Source: Natronogracilivirga saccharolytica (GTDB taxonomy: Bacteria; Bacteroidota; Rhodothermia; Balneolales; Natronogracilivirgulaceae). Taken from it: a stretch of DNA of 64,000 nt. Shown here in pieces: positions 1-7,300 of the stretch. The notes beneath the pieces were generated by a model that was not told where the DNA came from, made no database searches, and saw only the letters and a list, made by a program, of their open reading frames with translations. The translations under genes and the position numbers were made by a program. Each line of letters begins with the position of its first letter. Positions within the stretch are counted from its first letter, which is position 1. The stretch lies in assembly GCF_017921895.1 (NCBI RefSeq), contig NZ_JAFIDN010000001.1, forward strand, positions 124,001 through 188,000. The letters are read 5' to 3'.

Positions 1-8
1 AATGACAT
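1..8 (-). CDS. Start of a gene running off the window (product unknown)
   Basis: On the minus strand an ATG at position 8 is preceded by AGGAG with a 6-nt gap, a good ribosome binding site, 74 nt downstream of the adaptor-gene stop. Only two codons lie in the window. By the usual order of MacA/HlyD-type adaptor genes the next gene would be an ABC ATPase or a permease, but that is inference from context only. Confidence 0.3.
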
Positions 9-81
9 ACTTTTCTCCTGCAATGTATCCGTGACCGAATTCCGGCATTACTGCATCGTACCCGATCCGGGCCTTGCTGCA

Positions 82-1179
82 TCATTTTGAAGCCAGATTG
101 CGAACCGGTTTCTCAAGTACGGTTTCACCCTCTTCAAGCCCTTCTATGACTTCGACATTGATGGCATCACTGAGACCAACCCTGATCTCTCTTTCTTCAC
201 GGCCACCCTCTCCCCGGCCCGGAACATACACCGTGGTTTTGTCGTCGTTGTAAGTCACAATCCGTTCCGGAACAGTCAGCACATCTTCTCTGTGATCAAT
301 GATCACATTGGCATTAGCCGAATAACCGGCTCGCAAATTGTATCCGCCAGGATCTGTTATCCTGATTTCCACCGGAAAGACGGTGCTGTTATCACGTTTT
401 ACCGCCTTAAGTGAAATTTTTGAAAGCTCACCTTTGACTTTGGCATCCGGAAGGGCACCGATACGGATATCTGCGGCCATGCCTTCCTCCATCTTGCCGA
501 CGTCAATTTCATCAACGGTACCTTTGAAGATCAGATCCTCCATACAGGCAAGGCTCATTAACACGGTACCGGCCTGATAGGATGTCAGAGGCACAATGGG
601 ATCCCCGATGTCAACCGATTTTTCAAGAATGAAGCCATTTGCAGGTGCTTTGATCACACTTTCGATGAGTGTTTCGCCGATCATGATGCGTCCGGATTCC
701 AGAAGTTCAAGACGCTCCCTGTTGAGCTGCAGATCGATTTCGGCATCACGTTTGCGCTGCTGGAGCTCCTGATAGTCGTGATCAGACACCATGTCTCTTT
801 CCCGGAGCTTTTCGGTGCGGAACATTTCCCGCTGAAGATTTTCCAGGGCGTTTTCCGACCGCTCAACATTTCGCTTGGCTTCGGCAAGTTCAAGCGGGGT
901 CGGATCAGGGCGAATTTCCAAAAGCGGATCACCTTCGCGGACATAATCACCGGCTTCGGCGTAAACCCTGTTCACCACACCGGAAATCTTTGATTTTATT
1001 TCGATTTCATTCCGGGGCTCAATCTGCCCGACAGCAAGGGCGTGTGATGTCAGACTGCCCTTTTCCACCTTAAGGCTGTTGTCCGGTTGTTCGTTTTTGC
1101 TGCTGTCTCCTGAGAAAACCCAGGCTGCTATTCCTGCAGCTGCGACAATGATGGCTATTGATATTAAGAAGCGTTTCAT
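82..1179 (-). CDS. Efflux transporter periplasmic adaptor subunit (HlyD/MacA-like membrane fusion protein)
   Basis: This 365-aa protein has an N-terminal membrane anchor (residues 4-22, hydrophobic, after MKRF) and the architecture of a membrane fusion protein. There is a biotinyl-lipoyl half motif (IKSKISGVVNRVYAEAGDYV, about 62-81), an alpha-helical hairpin rich in Glu/Arg (about 97-162), the second lipoyl half (VIKAPANGFILEKSV, about 176-190), a beta-barrel domain and a membrane-proximal domain. Such proteins link an inner-membrane pump (ABC MacB-like or RND) to an outer-membrane channel. A further minus-strand gene starts at position 8, consistent with an operon in which the pump follows. 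The pump type and substrate cannot be told from this sequence. Its start is ATG with no clear Shine-Dalgarno site. Confidence 0.88.
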   Translation of the reverse strand: MKRFLISIAIIVAAAGIAAWVFSGDSSKNEQPDNSLKVEKGSLTSHALAVGQIEPRNEIEIKSKISGVVNRVYAEAGDYVREGDPLLEIRPDPTPLELAEAKRNVERSENALENLQREMFRTEKLRERDMVSDHDYQELQQRKRDAEIDLQLNRERLELLESGRIMIGETLIESVIKAPANGFILEKSVDIGDPIVPLTSYQAGTVLMSLACMEDLIFKGTVDEIDVGKMEEGMAADIRIGALPDAKVKGELSKISLKAVKRDNSTVFPVEIRITDPGGYNLRAGYSANANVIIDHREDVLTVPERIVTYNDDKTTVYVPGRGEGGREEREIRVGLSDAINVEVIEGLEEGETVLEKPVRNLASK

Positions 1180-1656
1180 CTGTTTAAGATTTTAGATTCA
1201 TATGGTCAGATGTAATTCCATGACCGTTTTTAATCATGCTCATGTGTGTCCGGATTTCAGCCGGTCATGATCATTTCATGTGTTTAATTGTTTGGATTTT
1301 GTCGTCGGATGAACCGAAGGTCACGAAGTGAAGTACAATGACCGCATTCAATTTTACCCCTGCAAGTGCGGGTTCAGGTACGGTCAGAGTGTCAATCTCT
1401 TTTACCTGACATGCTATACGCCACCACGATGCAGATGGTTGCTGATTTTTTTTCCGGGAAATTTCTGCACCGGCCCCGCACTGCACATGCCCGGCAGCAT
1501 CCCTCTGTAAACAGCCCCAAAAGCCCGTTTTGAGGCGAGCACAAAATGGATAATCATTTTATTTATCAGGTAATAGGCAGAAATTGATATATTCTCTGAA
1601 TCTTCCGTCGGCCTTTTACGTAAAGCTATTAATTTCTCACCCAAACCATCCCTAAC
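1180..1656. other. Divergent intergenic region (477 bp)
   Basis: The spacer separates the minus-strand adaptor gene from the plus-strand M16 gene and must hold both promoters. Its first 170 bp are the repeat described separately. The rest (1351-1656) has no convincing ORF, tRNA or strong hairpin; I could not fix a promoter with confidence. Confidence 0.6.
1181..1350 (+). repeat. Two tandem copies of a dispersed intergenic repeat
   Basis: Two related units begin exactly 100 bp apart (TGTTTAA at 1181 and 1281). Unit 1 (1181-1237) reads TGTTTAAGATTTTAGATTCA then a short spacer and CCATGACCGTTTTTAATCAT. Unit 2 (1281-1350) has the same flanks in diverged form but carries a 23-bp core at 1310-1332 (containing CCGAAGGTCACGAAGTG) that unit 1 lacks. 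A third unit with an identical core lies at 20308-20382 in front of recA. They lie in the divergent spacer between the adaptor gene and the M16 peptidase gene. Confidence 0.6.
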
Positions 1657-3198
1657 ATGACGCATTCATCTTTTTTATCTGTGAAGCTGAAAGCGGCCGG
1701 ACTGATGCTATCCGTATTTTTCTTTGCGGTATCATTTGCACCGACGCTTCATGCTCAAAGCATCGAAAACATCGAACAGAACGTAACCGAGTTTACCCTG
1801 GACAACGGTCTCCATTTCATCATCATCGAAAGAGATGTTGCACCGGTTGCCAGTTTTGTAACCCATGTAGGCGTGGGATCGGTTAATGAACAAATTGGCC
1901 AGACGGGCCTCAGCCACGTTTTTGAACACATGGCTTTCAAGGGCTCTACCACCATCGGAACCACAAACTGGGAGGAGGAGAAGGTCATTATTGATCAAAT
2001 GGATGATGCCTACCTTGCCTGGCTGAAGGAGTCGCGCAGTTCCAGCCCGGATGAAGAAAAACTCTCAGAACTTTGGGACCGGTTCGAAAAGCTTCAGGAA
2101 AAAGCCGGTGAATTTGTGGTAAACAATGAATTCAGCCAGATTGTCGAGCGTGAAGGAGCATCCGGCCTGAACGCATTTGTATCTGCCGATGAAACAGCGT
2201 TCTTTTACAGTCTGCCCGAAAACAAGGCCGAACTTTGGTTTGCGCTTGAGGCAGACCGGTTCATGAATCCGGTAATGCGTGAATATTACATTGAAAAGGA
2301 TGTCATAATGGAGGAGCGCCGTGACCGTGTCGACAATTCTCCGTTCGGGAGGTTGATTGAAGAGTTGATATCCACCGCTTATTCCGCTTTTCCCTACAAG
2401 CATCACCCCATCGGATGGCCGTCTGATATTGAGGCTGTAACCATTCAGGACGCCCTGGACTTTTATGAAAAGCATTACGTCCCAGCAAATATGACCATTT
2501 CCATAGCAGGAGATGTTGACCCCGACCGCATGAAAACATATGCCGAGAGGTATTTCGGAGACATGCCATCAGCCGAATCTCCTCCGAAAGTGATGACTAT
2601 TGAGCCTGAGCAGCGCGGTGAGCGCCGCTTTGTCATGGAAGAAGACGGTCAGCCCGTTTTAATGATCGGCTATCACAGTGTTGACATGAATCATCCTGAT
2701 GCCGTTGCAATAGATCTTCTCAGCGGTGTGCTGTTCGAAGGGCGCACGTCCAGACTCTATCGCCGGATGGTCACCGAGGAACAGAAGGCATTGCAGATCG
2801 GTGGCTTAAACGGCTTTCCGGGCAGTCTGTATCCCGGGCTGTTTCTGATCTATGCTGTGCCCAATCAGGGTGTTGAACTGGCTGAGATCGAGGAGGCTGT
2901 GTATGAAGAGCTGGACCGGATAAGGGAAGGAGACATATCCGAGCGCGAAATAGAAAGAGTCAGAACCAACGCACGTGCCTCAGCCATTCGAGGTCTGGCC
3001 TCCAATCAGGGAATGGCTCTTAATTTTGCCCAGGCACATGCGAAACGGGGAACCTGGCAGTCCATTTTTACTGATCTCGATGAAATGGAGAAAGTTACGC
3101 CGGAAGACCTGCAGCGTGTGGTTGACACCTATTTCGTCAAGCAAATGCGCACCGTAGGCACAATTCAAACCCGTGATTCCGAAACGGCATCCCGTTAA
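1657..3198 (+). CDS. M16 family zinc metallopeptidase, catalytic subunit
   Basis: This 513-aa exported peptidase has a signal peptide (about 1-33, ending near LHA-QS). The inverted zinc motif HxxEH is intact at residues 87-91 (HVFEH), and a downstream Glu in the FALEADRF segment fits the third zinc ligand. It is followed by the M16 peptidase-like C-terminal domain. It acts in the periplasm on peptides or unfolded proteins. The next gene, 26 bp downstream, is an M16 homologue without the zinc motif. Active/inactive pairs of this kind work as heterodimers in the family (mitochondrial processing peptidase and bacterial two-subunit M16B enzymes), so the two probably form one enzyme. The insertion rich in Asp/Glu after the motif (about 110-150) is a little longer than in minimal M16B proteins. 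Confidence 0.92.
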   Translation: MTHSSFLSVKLKAAGLMLSVFFFAVSFAPTLHAQSIENIEQNVTEFTLDNGLHFIIIERDVAPVASFVTHVGVGSVNEQIGQTGLSHVFEHMAFKGSTTIGTTNWEEEKVIIDQMDDAYLAWLKESRSSSPDEEKLSELWDRFEKLQEKAGEFVVNNEFSQIVEREGASGLNAFVSADETAFFYSLPENKAELWFALEADRFMNPVMREYYIEKDVIMEERRDRVDNSPFGRLIEELISTAYSAFPYKHHPIGWPSDIEAVTIQDALDFYEKHYVPANMTISIAGDVDPDRMKTYAERYFGDMPSAESPPKVMTIEPEQRGERRFVMEEDGQPVLMIGYHSVDMNHPDAVAIDLLSGVLFEGRTSRLYRRMVTEEQKALQIGGLNGFPGSLYPGLFLIYAVPNQGVELAEIEEAVYEELDRIREGDISEREIERVRTNARASAIRGLASNQGMALNFAQAHAKRGTWQSIFTDLDEMEKVTPEDLQRVVDTYFVKQMRTVGTIQTRDSETASR

Positions 3199-3224
3199 CC
3201 GAAACCAGCAACCGGATTGTTACA

Positions 3225-5291
3225 ATGAAAAAACTGAACTTACTTTTTATCACTCTGATATTTGCAGTTGCCTGCGGAAATACGGGTGAAACGCTTCAAA
3301 GGCCGCATGAACACCTTGATTTTCCGGAACTGAAAGAGTTCAACATACCTGAGGTAGAACGCTTCACTTACAATGGCATCGAGTTTTTCCTGCTTCAGGA
3401 TGATGAGCTTCCGCTGGTGAATGTACGGGTCATTGTTAACGGCGGATCCTGGATGGATCCCACCGACAAGGTAGGCAGAGCCTCGCTTACCGGCACCGTT
3501 CTGCGATCAGGCGGCTCGGAACAGTATCCCGAAGAAGAGCTTAATGAACTGCTGGAAAACCGGGCTGCAAGCATGGAAAGCAGCTTTGGTCTGGCAACCG
3601 GATCAGCCCGGATGGATGTTCTTCAGGAAGACTTCCATGAATTGCTGCCTGTGTTCACTGACTGGCTCAACAACCCGCTTTTGCCGGAAGAACGCCTGGA
3701 TCTGGCCAAAACCCAGCAGCAAACAGCGATTTCGCGTCGAAATGAAGAAGGCTCAAATGTCGCCTCCAGGGAGTTTCGCAAGCTGATTTACGGGCCGGAG
3801 TCTGTTTACGCCCGGATTATCGAATATGAGACGCTTGCCAATATCACACGTGAAGACATTGTCTCCTTTCATGCGGAAACTTACCAGGGAAGCAATATGA
3901 TGGTAGGCGTCATCGGGGATTTTGATCCGGAAGCGGTGCGGGAGCAGCTGAAAGAGGCTTTTGGCGTATTTGAGGAGGGAACTCCGGTAGATATGGATAT
4001 GCCTGAAGTGGATTACGAATTTGAAGACGGCTATTACTTTGCCCACAAAGGCGATATGAATCAATCACAGATCCGGATGGGGCATATCGGCGGGTACCGC
4101 GACAACCCGGATTATGCCGCATTGCAGGTAATGAACCAGATTCTCAGCGGAGGATTTTCCGGCCGGCTCATGCAGAGGGTTCGTACCGAACAGGGTCTTG
4201 CTTACGGTGTGTATGGCAATTATTCAAGCAATGTTCGTTATCCCGGGGTCTTTTTTGCCGGGCTCAGTACTGCCGCGGAATCTACGAAAAAAGCAATGGA
4301 AGCCACAATGGAGCAGATCAGACTTCTTCAGGAAGAAAAAGTTTCCGAAGCAGAACTTGAGGAAACCAAAGACCGCATATTCAACAGGATCATCTTCCGG
4401 TATGACAGCTATGCCCGAATTCTCAACGAGCAGATGCAAAACTACAACCTCGGACTGCCTGAAGATGCCTTTGAACAGTACATCGAAGAAGTGCGGGAAG
4501 TAACGGTAGAGGATATCCATCGTGTTGCGAATGAGTATCTGCAGCCCGAAAACATGAAAGTGCTTATTGTGGGTAACCGCGATCTGATTGACGATCAGCT
4601 TGAAGAGATAGGCGATATCACCGAAGTTGATATAACCATTCCACGTCCTGCAGCGGAAAGAGCTGCTGTGGAAGGTGATGCTGAAGCCGGAGCTATGTGG
4701 CTTGAGAAAATGGCCTCTTCCATCCTCGATGACAGACCGGAATTCGAAGCCATCGTCATGGAGGGAAGTCAGTACATACAGACCCCGCAGGGAGAAATGG
4801 CTGTTGAAATTACTTCCCGGACACAATTCCCGGCAAACATGAACCTGCAGATATCAACTCCGATGGGAAGTCAGGAAATAGACATCTCGGGGGGCAGCGG
4901 CGTTGTACGTATGGGCGGACAGGAGCAGCGGCTTCCGGAGTCCGCTGTAGAATCCATGATGGATGACCTGAAAAGGAATCCGCTGAATCTGGCCATGAAC
5001 GCTGCACAGCTTGAAGCCTTGCTTATCGATTCCGGTGAAAATGAAGACCTTCTCACCCTTTACATTGCCGGTGATTATGATGTTACACTGCACATTGACC
5101 CTGAGCTTGAGCTTCCTGTAAAAATGGAATACAGCAGATTTGATCCTGACCAGGGAAGAAATGTTGATGTGACGTTAACTCTTGATAACTGGACACTTAA
5201 AGATGGTGTCCGGGTCGCTTATGACCAAAAAAGCCATGCAGACGGTGAGGTTCAAAGCCGTACCGAATACACGGATCACACTATCGAGTGA
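3225..5291 (+). CDS. M16 family peptidase homologue, non-catalytic subunit with extra C-terminal domain (lipoprotein)
   Basis: This 688-aa protein starts with a lipoprotein signal (FAVAC, Cys17). Residues about 40-460 are two M16 domains. Where HxxEH should be, the sequence reads GRASLTGTVLRSGG, so zinc and catalysis are lost. The Arg/Tyr segment of the partner subunit (SGRLMQRVRTEQGLAYGVYG) is kept, as expected for a non-catalytic partner. After about residue 480 there is a further domain of about 200 residues predicted to be beta-rich (MWLEKMASSIL... then repeated beta strands) that resembles LolA-type or outer-membrane-lipoprotein-sorting-like folds; that assignment is tentative. It lies 26 bp after the catalytic M16 gene, clearly in the same operon. 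A strong hairpin follows the stop. Confidence 0.88.
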   Translation: MKKLNLLFITLIFAVACGNTGETLQRPHEHLDFPELKEFNIPEVERFTYNGIEFFLLQDDELPLVNVRVIVNGGSWMDPTDKVGRASLTGTVLRSGGSEQYPEEELNELLENRAASMESSFGLATGSARMDVLQEDFHELLPVFTDWLNNPLLPEERLDLAKTQQQTAISRRNEEGSNVASREFRKLIYGPESVYARIIEYETLANITREDIVSFHAETYQGSNMMVGVIGDFDPEAVREQLKEAFGVFEEGTPVDMDMPEVDYEFEDGYYFAHKGDMNQSQIRMGHIGGYRDNPDYAALQVMNQILSGGFSGRLMQRVRTEQGLAYGVYGNYSSNVRYPGVFFAGLSTAAESTKKAMEATMEQIRLLQEEKVSEAELEETKDRIFNRIIFRYDSYARILNEQMQNYNLGLPEDAFEQYIEEVREVTVEDIHRVANEYLQPENMKVLIVGNRDLIDDQLEEIGDITEVDITIPRPAAERAAVEGDAEAGAMWLEKMASSILDDRPEFEAIVMEGSQYIQTPQGEMAVEITSRTQFPANMNLQISTPMGSQEIDISGGSGVVRMGGQEQRLPESAVESMMDDLKRNPLNLAMNAAQLEALLIDSGENEDLLTLYIAGDYDVTLHIDPELELPVKMEYSRFDPDQGRNVDVTLTLDNWTLKDGVRVAYDQKSHADGEVQSRTEYTDHTIE

Positions 5292-5707
5292 AAACTATCC
5301 ATAAATTTGTATATTGCATGTCTGATTCAAATGTCCGGGCCTGATTTGCCCGGACATTACGGACATTAATTCAATATATACAATAAAGAGAGGTCCTGGG
5401 CAGTTTTACACGGACCGGTTGCAAAAATAAAAACTTTTACTAACTTGTAGGATATAACAGCAATTATATGCCCAGTTAAAACAGGCATATAGGCGGATTG
5501 ATGCAACACTCCGCACAGCGTCAGCCTGCGGCAGCATTGAAAAGGACGATGCCGCCAAGTACCGATTATTACATTGGACGAACATTATCAGGCGACATAC
5601 CAGAACTCTTGACAGGGTGAATTGTCTGATTGCAGCAGTGCCGCGAAACATTTGTTGGATCAGTGGCTCAAACCCTGTTTTTTTACTAACAGAAAAAGGA
5701 GGTCGCA
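5292..5707 (+). other. Structured intergenic region upstream of the KamA-family gene (416 bp)
   Basis: No ORF or tRNA is seen. Beyond the terminator-like hairpin, the plus strand can form several more stems: TATATGCC/GGCATATA at 5465-5472 and 5484-5491 (perfect, 11-nt loop), a GGTCC/GGACC pair near 5393-5417, and a near-match GCGGCA...TGCCGC pair near 5529-5554. It may be a long leader of the KamA-family gene. It does not match a riboswitch consensus that I know. Confidence 0.4.
5331..5357 (+). terminator. Hairpin after the M16 operon
   Basis: A perfect 10-bp inverted repeat, ATGTCCGGGC and GCCCGGACAT, with a 7-nt loop stands 39 bp after the second M16 stop. There is no U run after it, so it may be a factor-assisted terminator or an mRNA-stabilising hairpin. 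Confidence 0.55.
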
Positions 5708-7219
5708 TTGACATACTTCGATTTCAAACCAAACGAAACATTCTTCATTGATGGGAAAGCACCAAAGCTTAAAACATATAATCTCAGAAATTTTGAGAAA
5801 ATACCGCAGGTGCAGAGTCTTCCCGAAGAAATTCGATTTGCTATTGAAGTAGTTGGTAACGTATTACCCTTCAAAGTAAACAATTACGTTATCAATGAGC
5901 TGATCAACTGGGACAATATCCCTGAAGACCCCATGTTCCAGCTTACATTCCCGCAGAAAACAATGCTGAAGTCCCACCATTTTGACCAAATGGCCGAAGT
6001 ATTGAAGAGCGGAGCTTCCAGGGAAGAAATTACAAAAACCGCCAACGAAATCCGGATGCAGCTCAATCCCCATCCGGCCGGTCAGAAAGACGAAAATACA
6101 CCCCAGCTTGGATGTGAAACGCTTTCCGGAATGCAGCACAAATATCAGGAAACTGCTCTGTTTTTCCCCAGTCAGGGACAAACCTGCCACTCTTACTGTA
6201 CATTTTGCTTCCGGTGGCCTCAGTTTGTAGGGATCGACGAACTGAAGTTTGCCATGAAGGAGGCAGAACTACTGGTCGCCTATCTGAAAGAGCATCCCGA
6301 AGTTACTGATGTTCTGTTTACCGGCGGCGACCCCATGATCATGAAGCCCAGGGTACTTGCCTCCTACATTGAACCACTCATAGAGGCCGACCTGCCCAAT
6401 CTGAGGAACATCCGCATCGGAACCAAAGGACTGGCATACTGGCCGTACAAGTTTGTAACTGACAAGGATTCCGGCGAAATGCTGGATCTTTTCCGCAAGG
6501 TCACAGACTCAGGGCTTCATCTGGCACTCATGGGGCACTATTCCCACCCTGTCGAGATGAGTACCGATATACACAAGGAGGCTGTCCGCAGGGTCCGTTC
6601 TACCGGTGCACAAATCCGCACCCAGTCCCCCCTGCTGCGTCATATCAATGACAGTTCCGACGTATGGGCTGAGATGTGGCGAGAACAGGTCAAACAGGGC
6701 ATGATTCCCTATTATATGTTCGTCGTCAGGGATACGGGCGCCCGCCATCACTTCGACATTCCTCTTGAAGAAGCATGGAACATATTCCGCGGTGCTTTCA
6801 ATCAGGTAAGCGGAATAGCCAGAACGGTACGGGGACCGAGCATGTCTGCCGGACCCGGAAAAGTTCACGTTCTTGGTGTCAGTGAAATTAACGGCGAAAA
6901 AGTGTTTACACTGCAGTTCCTTCAGGGACGCAATCCCGAATGGACCGGCAGGCCGTTTTTCGCCGAATACAATCCGGATGCTGTCTGGCTTAATGACCTC
7001 AAGCCGGCATTTGGTCAGGACAAGTTCTTCTTTGAGGAAGAAACCGAACAAATTGAATTTGATGAGCAGTATTCCGGAAAATTCAATGATTCCGGTAACG
7101 GCTACCGCAATGGCAACGGTACCAACGGCAACGGCAGTAATGGCCATTCAAACGGAAGTAACGGTCACCGGAACCGGGACATGGACTCATTCATACGTCA
7201 GATAAATGACAGAAAATGA
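5708..7219 (+). CDS. KamA-family radical SAM protein (lysine 2,3-aminomutase-like)
   Basis: This 503-aa protein starts at TTG with an ideal Shine-Dalgarno site (AAGGAGG, 5 nt before the start). The radical SAM motif CHSYCTFC gives the [4Fe-4S] cysteines 160, 164 and 167, and a GGDP motif (TGGDPMI) follows for SAM binding. The Lys of the PLP-binding motif is kept (SAGPGK, Lys385), so PLP-dependent 1,2-amino migration chemistry is likely. Against plain lysine 2,3-aminomutase: the Asp that directly precedes the PLP-Lys motif in clostridial KAM (VVDAPGGGGK) is absent here (VRGPSMSAGPGK), and there are no C-terminal zinc-binding cysteines. The last 45 or so residues are Asn/Gly-rich low complexity. 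It stands alone between two terminator-like hairpins, without an acetyltransferase (AblB) or EF-P partner. Confidence 0.85.
   Translation: MTYFDFKPNETFFIDGKAPKLKTYNLRNFEKIPQVQSLPEEIRFAIEVVGNVLPFKVNNYVINELINWDNIPEDPMFQLTFPQKTMLKSHHFDQMAEVLKSGASREEITKTANEIRMQLNPHPAGQKDENTPQLGCETLSGMQHKYQETALFFPSQGQTCHSYCTFCFRWPQFVGIDELKFAMKEAELLVAYLKEHPEVTDVLFTGGDPMIMKPRVLASYIEPLIEADLPNLRNIRIGTKGLAYWPYKFVTDKDSGEMLDLFRKVTDSGLHLALMGHYSHPVEMSTDIHKEAVRRVRSTGAQIRTQSPLLRHINDSSDVWAEMWREQVKQGMIPYYMFVVRDTGARHHFDIPLEEAWNIFRGAFNQVSGIARTVRGPSMSAGPGKVHVLGVSEINGEKVFTLQFLQGRNPEWTGRPFFAEYNPDAVWLNDLKPAFGQDKFFFEEETEQIEFDEQYSGKFNDSGNGYRNGNGTNGNGSNGHSNGSNGHRNRDMDSFIRQINDRK
7096..7167 (+). repeat. Low-complexity AACGGC/AATGGC repeat encoding an Asn-Gly tail
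   Basis: Imperfect 6-nt repeats (AACGGC, AATGGC, AACGGT) encode NG/NGN units near the C terminus of the KamA-family protein. Such a tract is prone to length variation between strains. Confidence 0.6.
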
Positions 7220-7249
7220 GAAAGACCATTCATGAGTCCCCGGAAATGG

Positions 7250-7274
7250 TACATTCCTGACATAAGGGAATGTA
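7250..7274. terminator. Hairpin between the convergent KamA-family and pyrC genes
   Basis: TACATTCC and GGAATGTA form a perfect 8-bp stem with a 9-nt loop, 30 bp after the KamA-family stop. Being in the convergent spacer it could serve either strand. There is no strong U run on the plus side. Confidence 0.5.
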
Positions 7275-7300
7275 ACGCCGGAAAAAATACAACTGTAAAA

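Noticed and set aside
1311-1331. Short coding remnant reading EPKVTK-stop in the repeat core, seen also at 20339
   Set aside because: The core is the same at both sites but lacks an upstream frame, start or RBS in either; the DNA repeat explains it.
5393-5555. Known riboswitch (lysine, cobalamin or SAM) before the KamA-family gene
   Set aside because: Stems are present but none of the conserved sequence elements of those classes was recognised.
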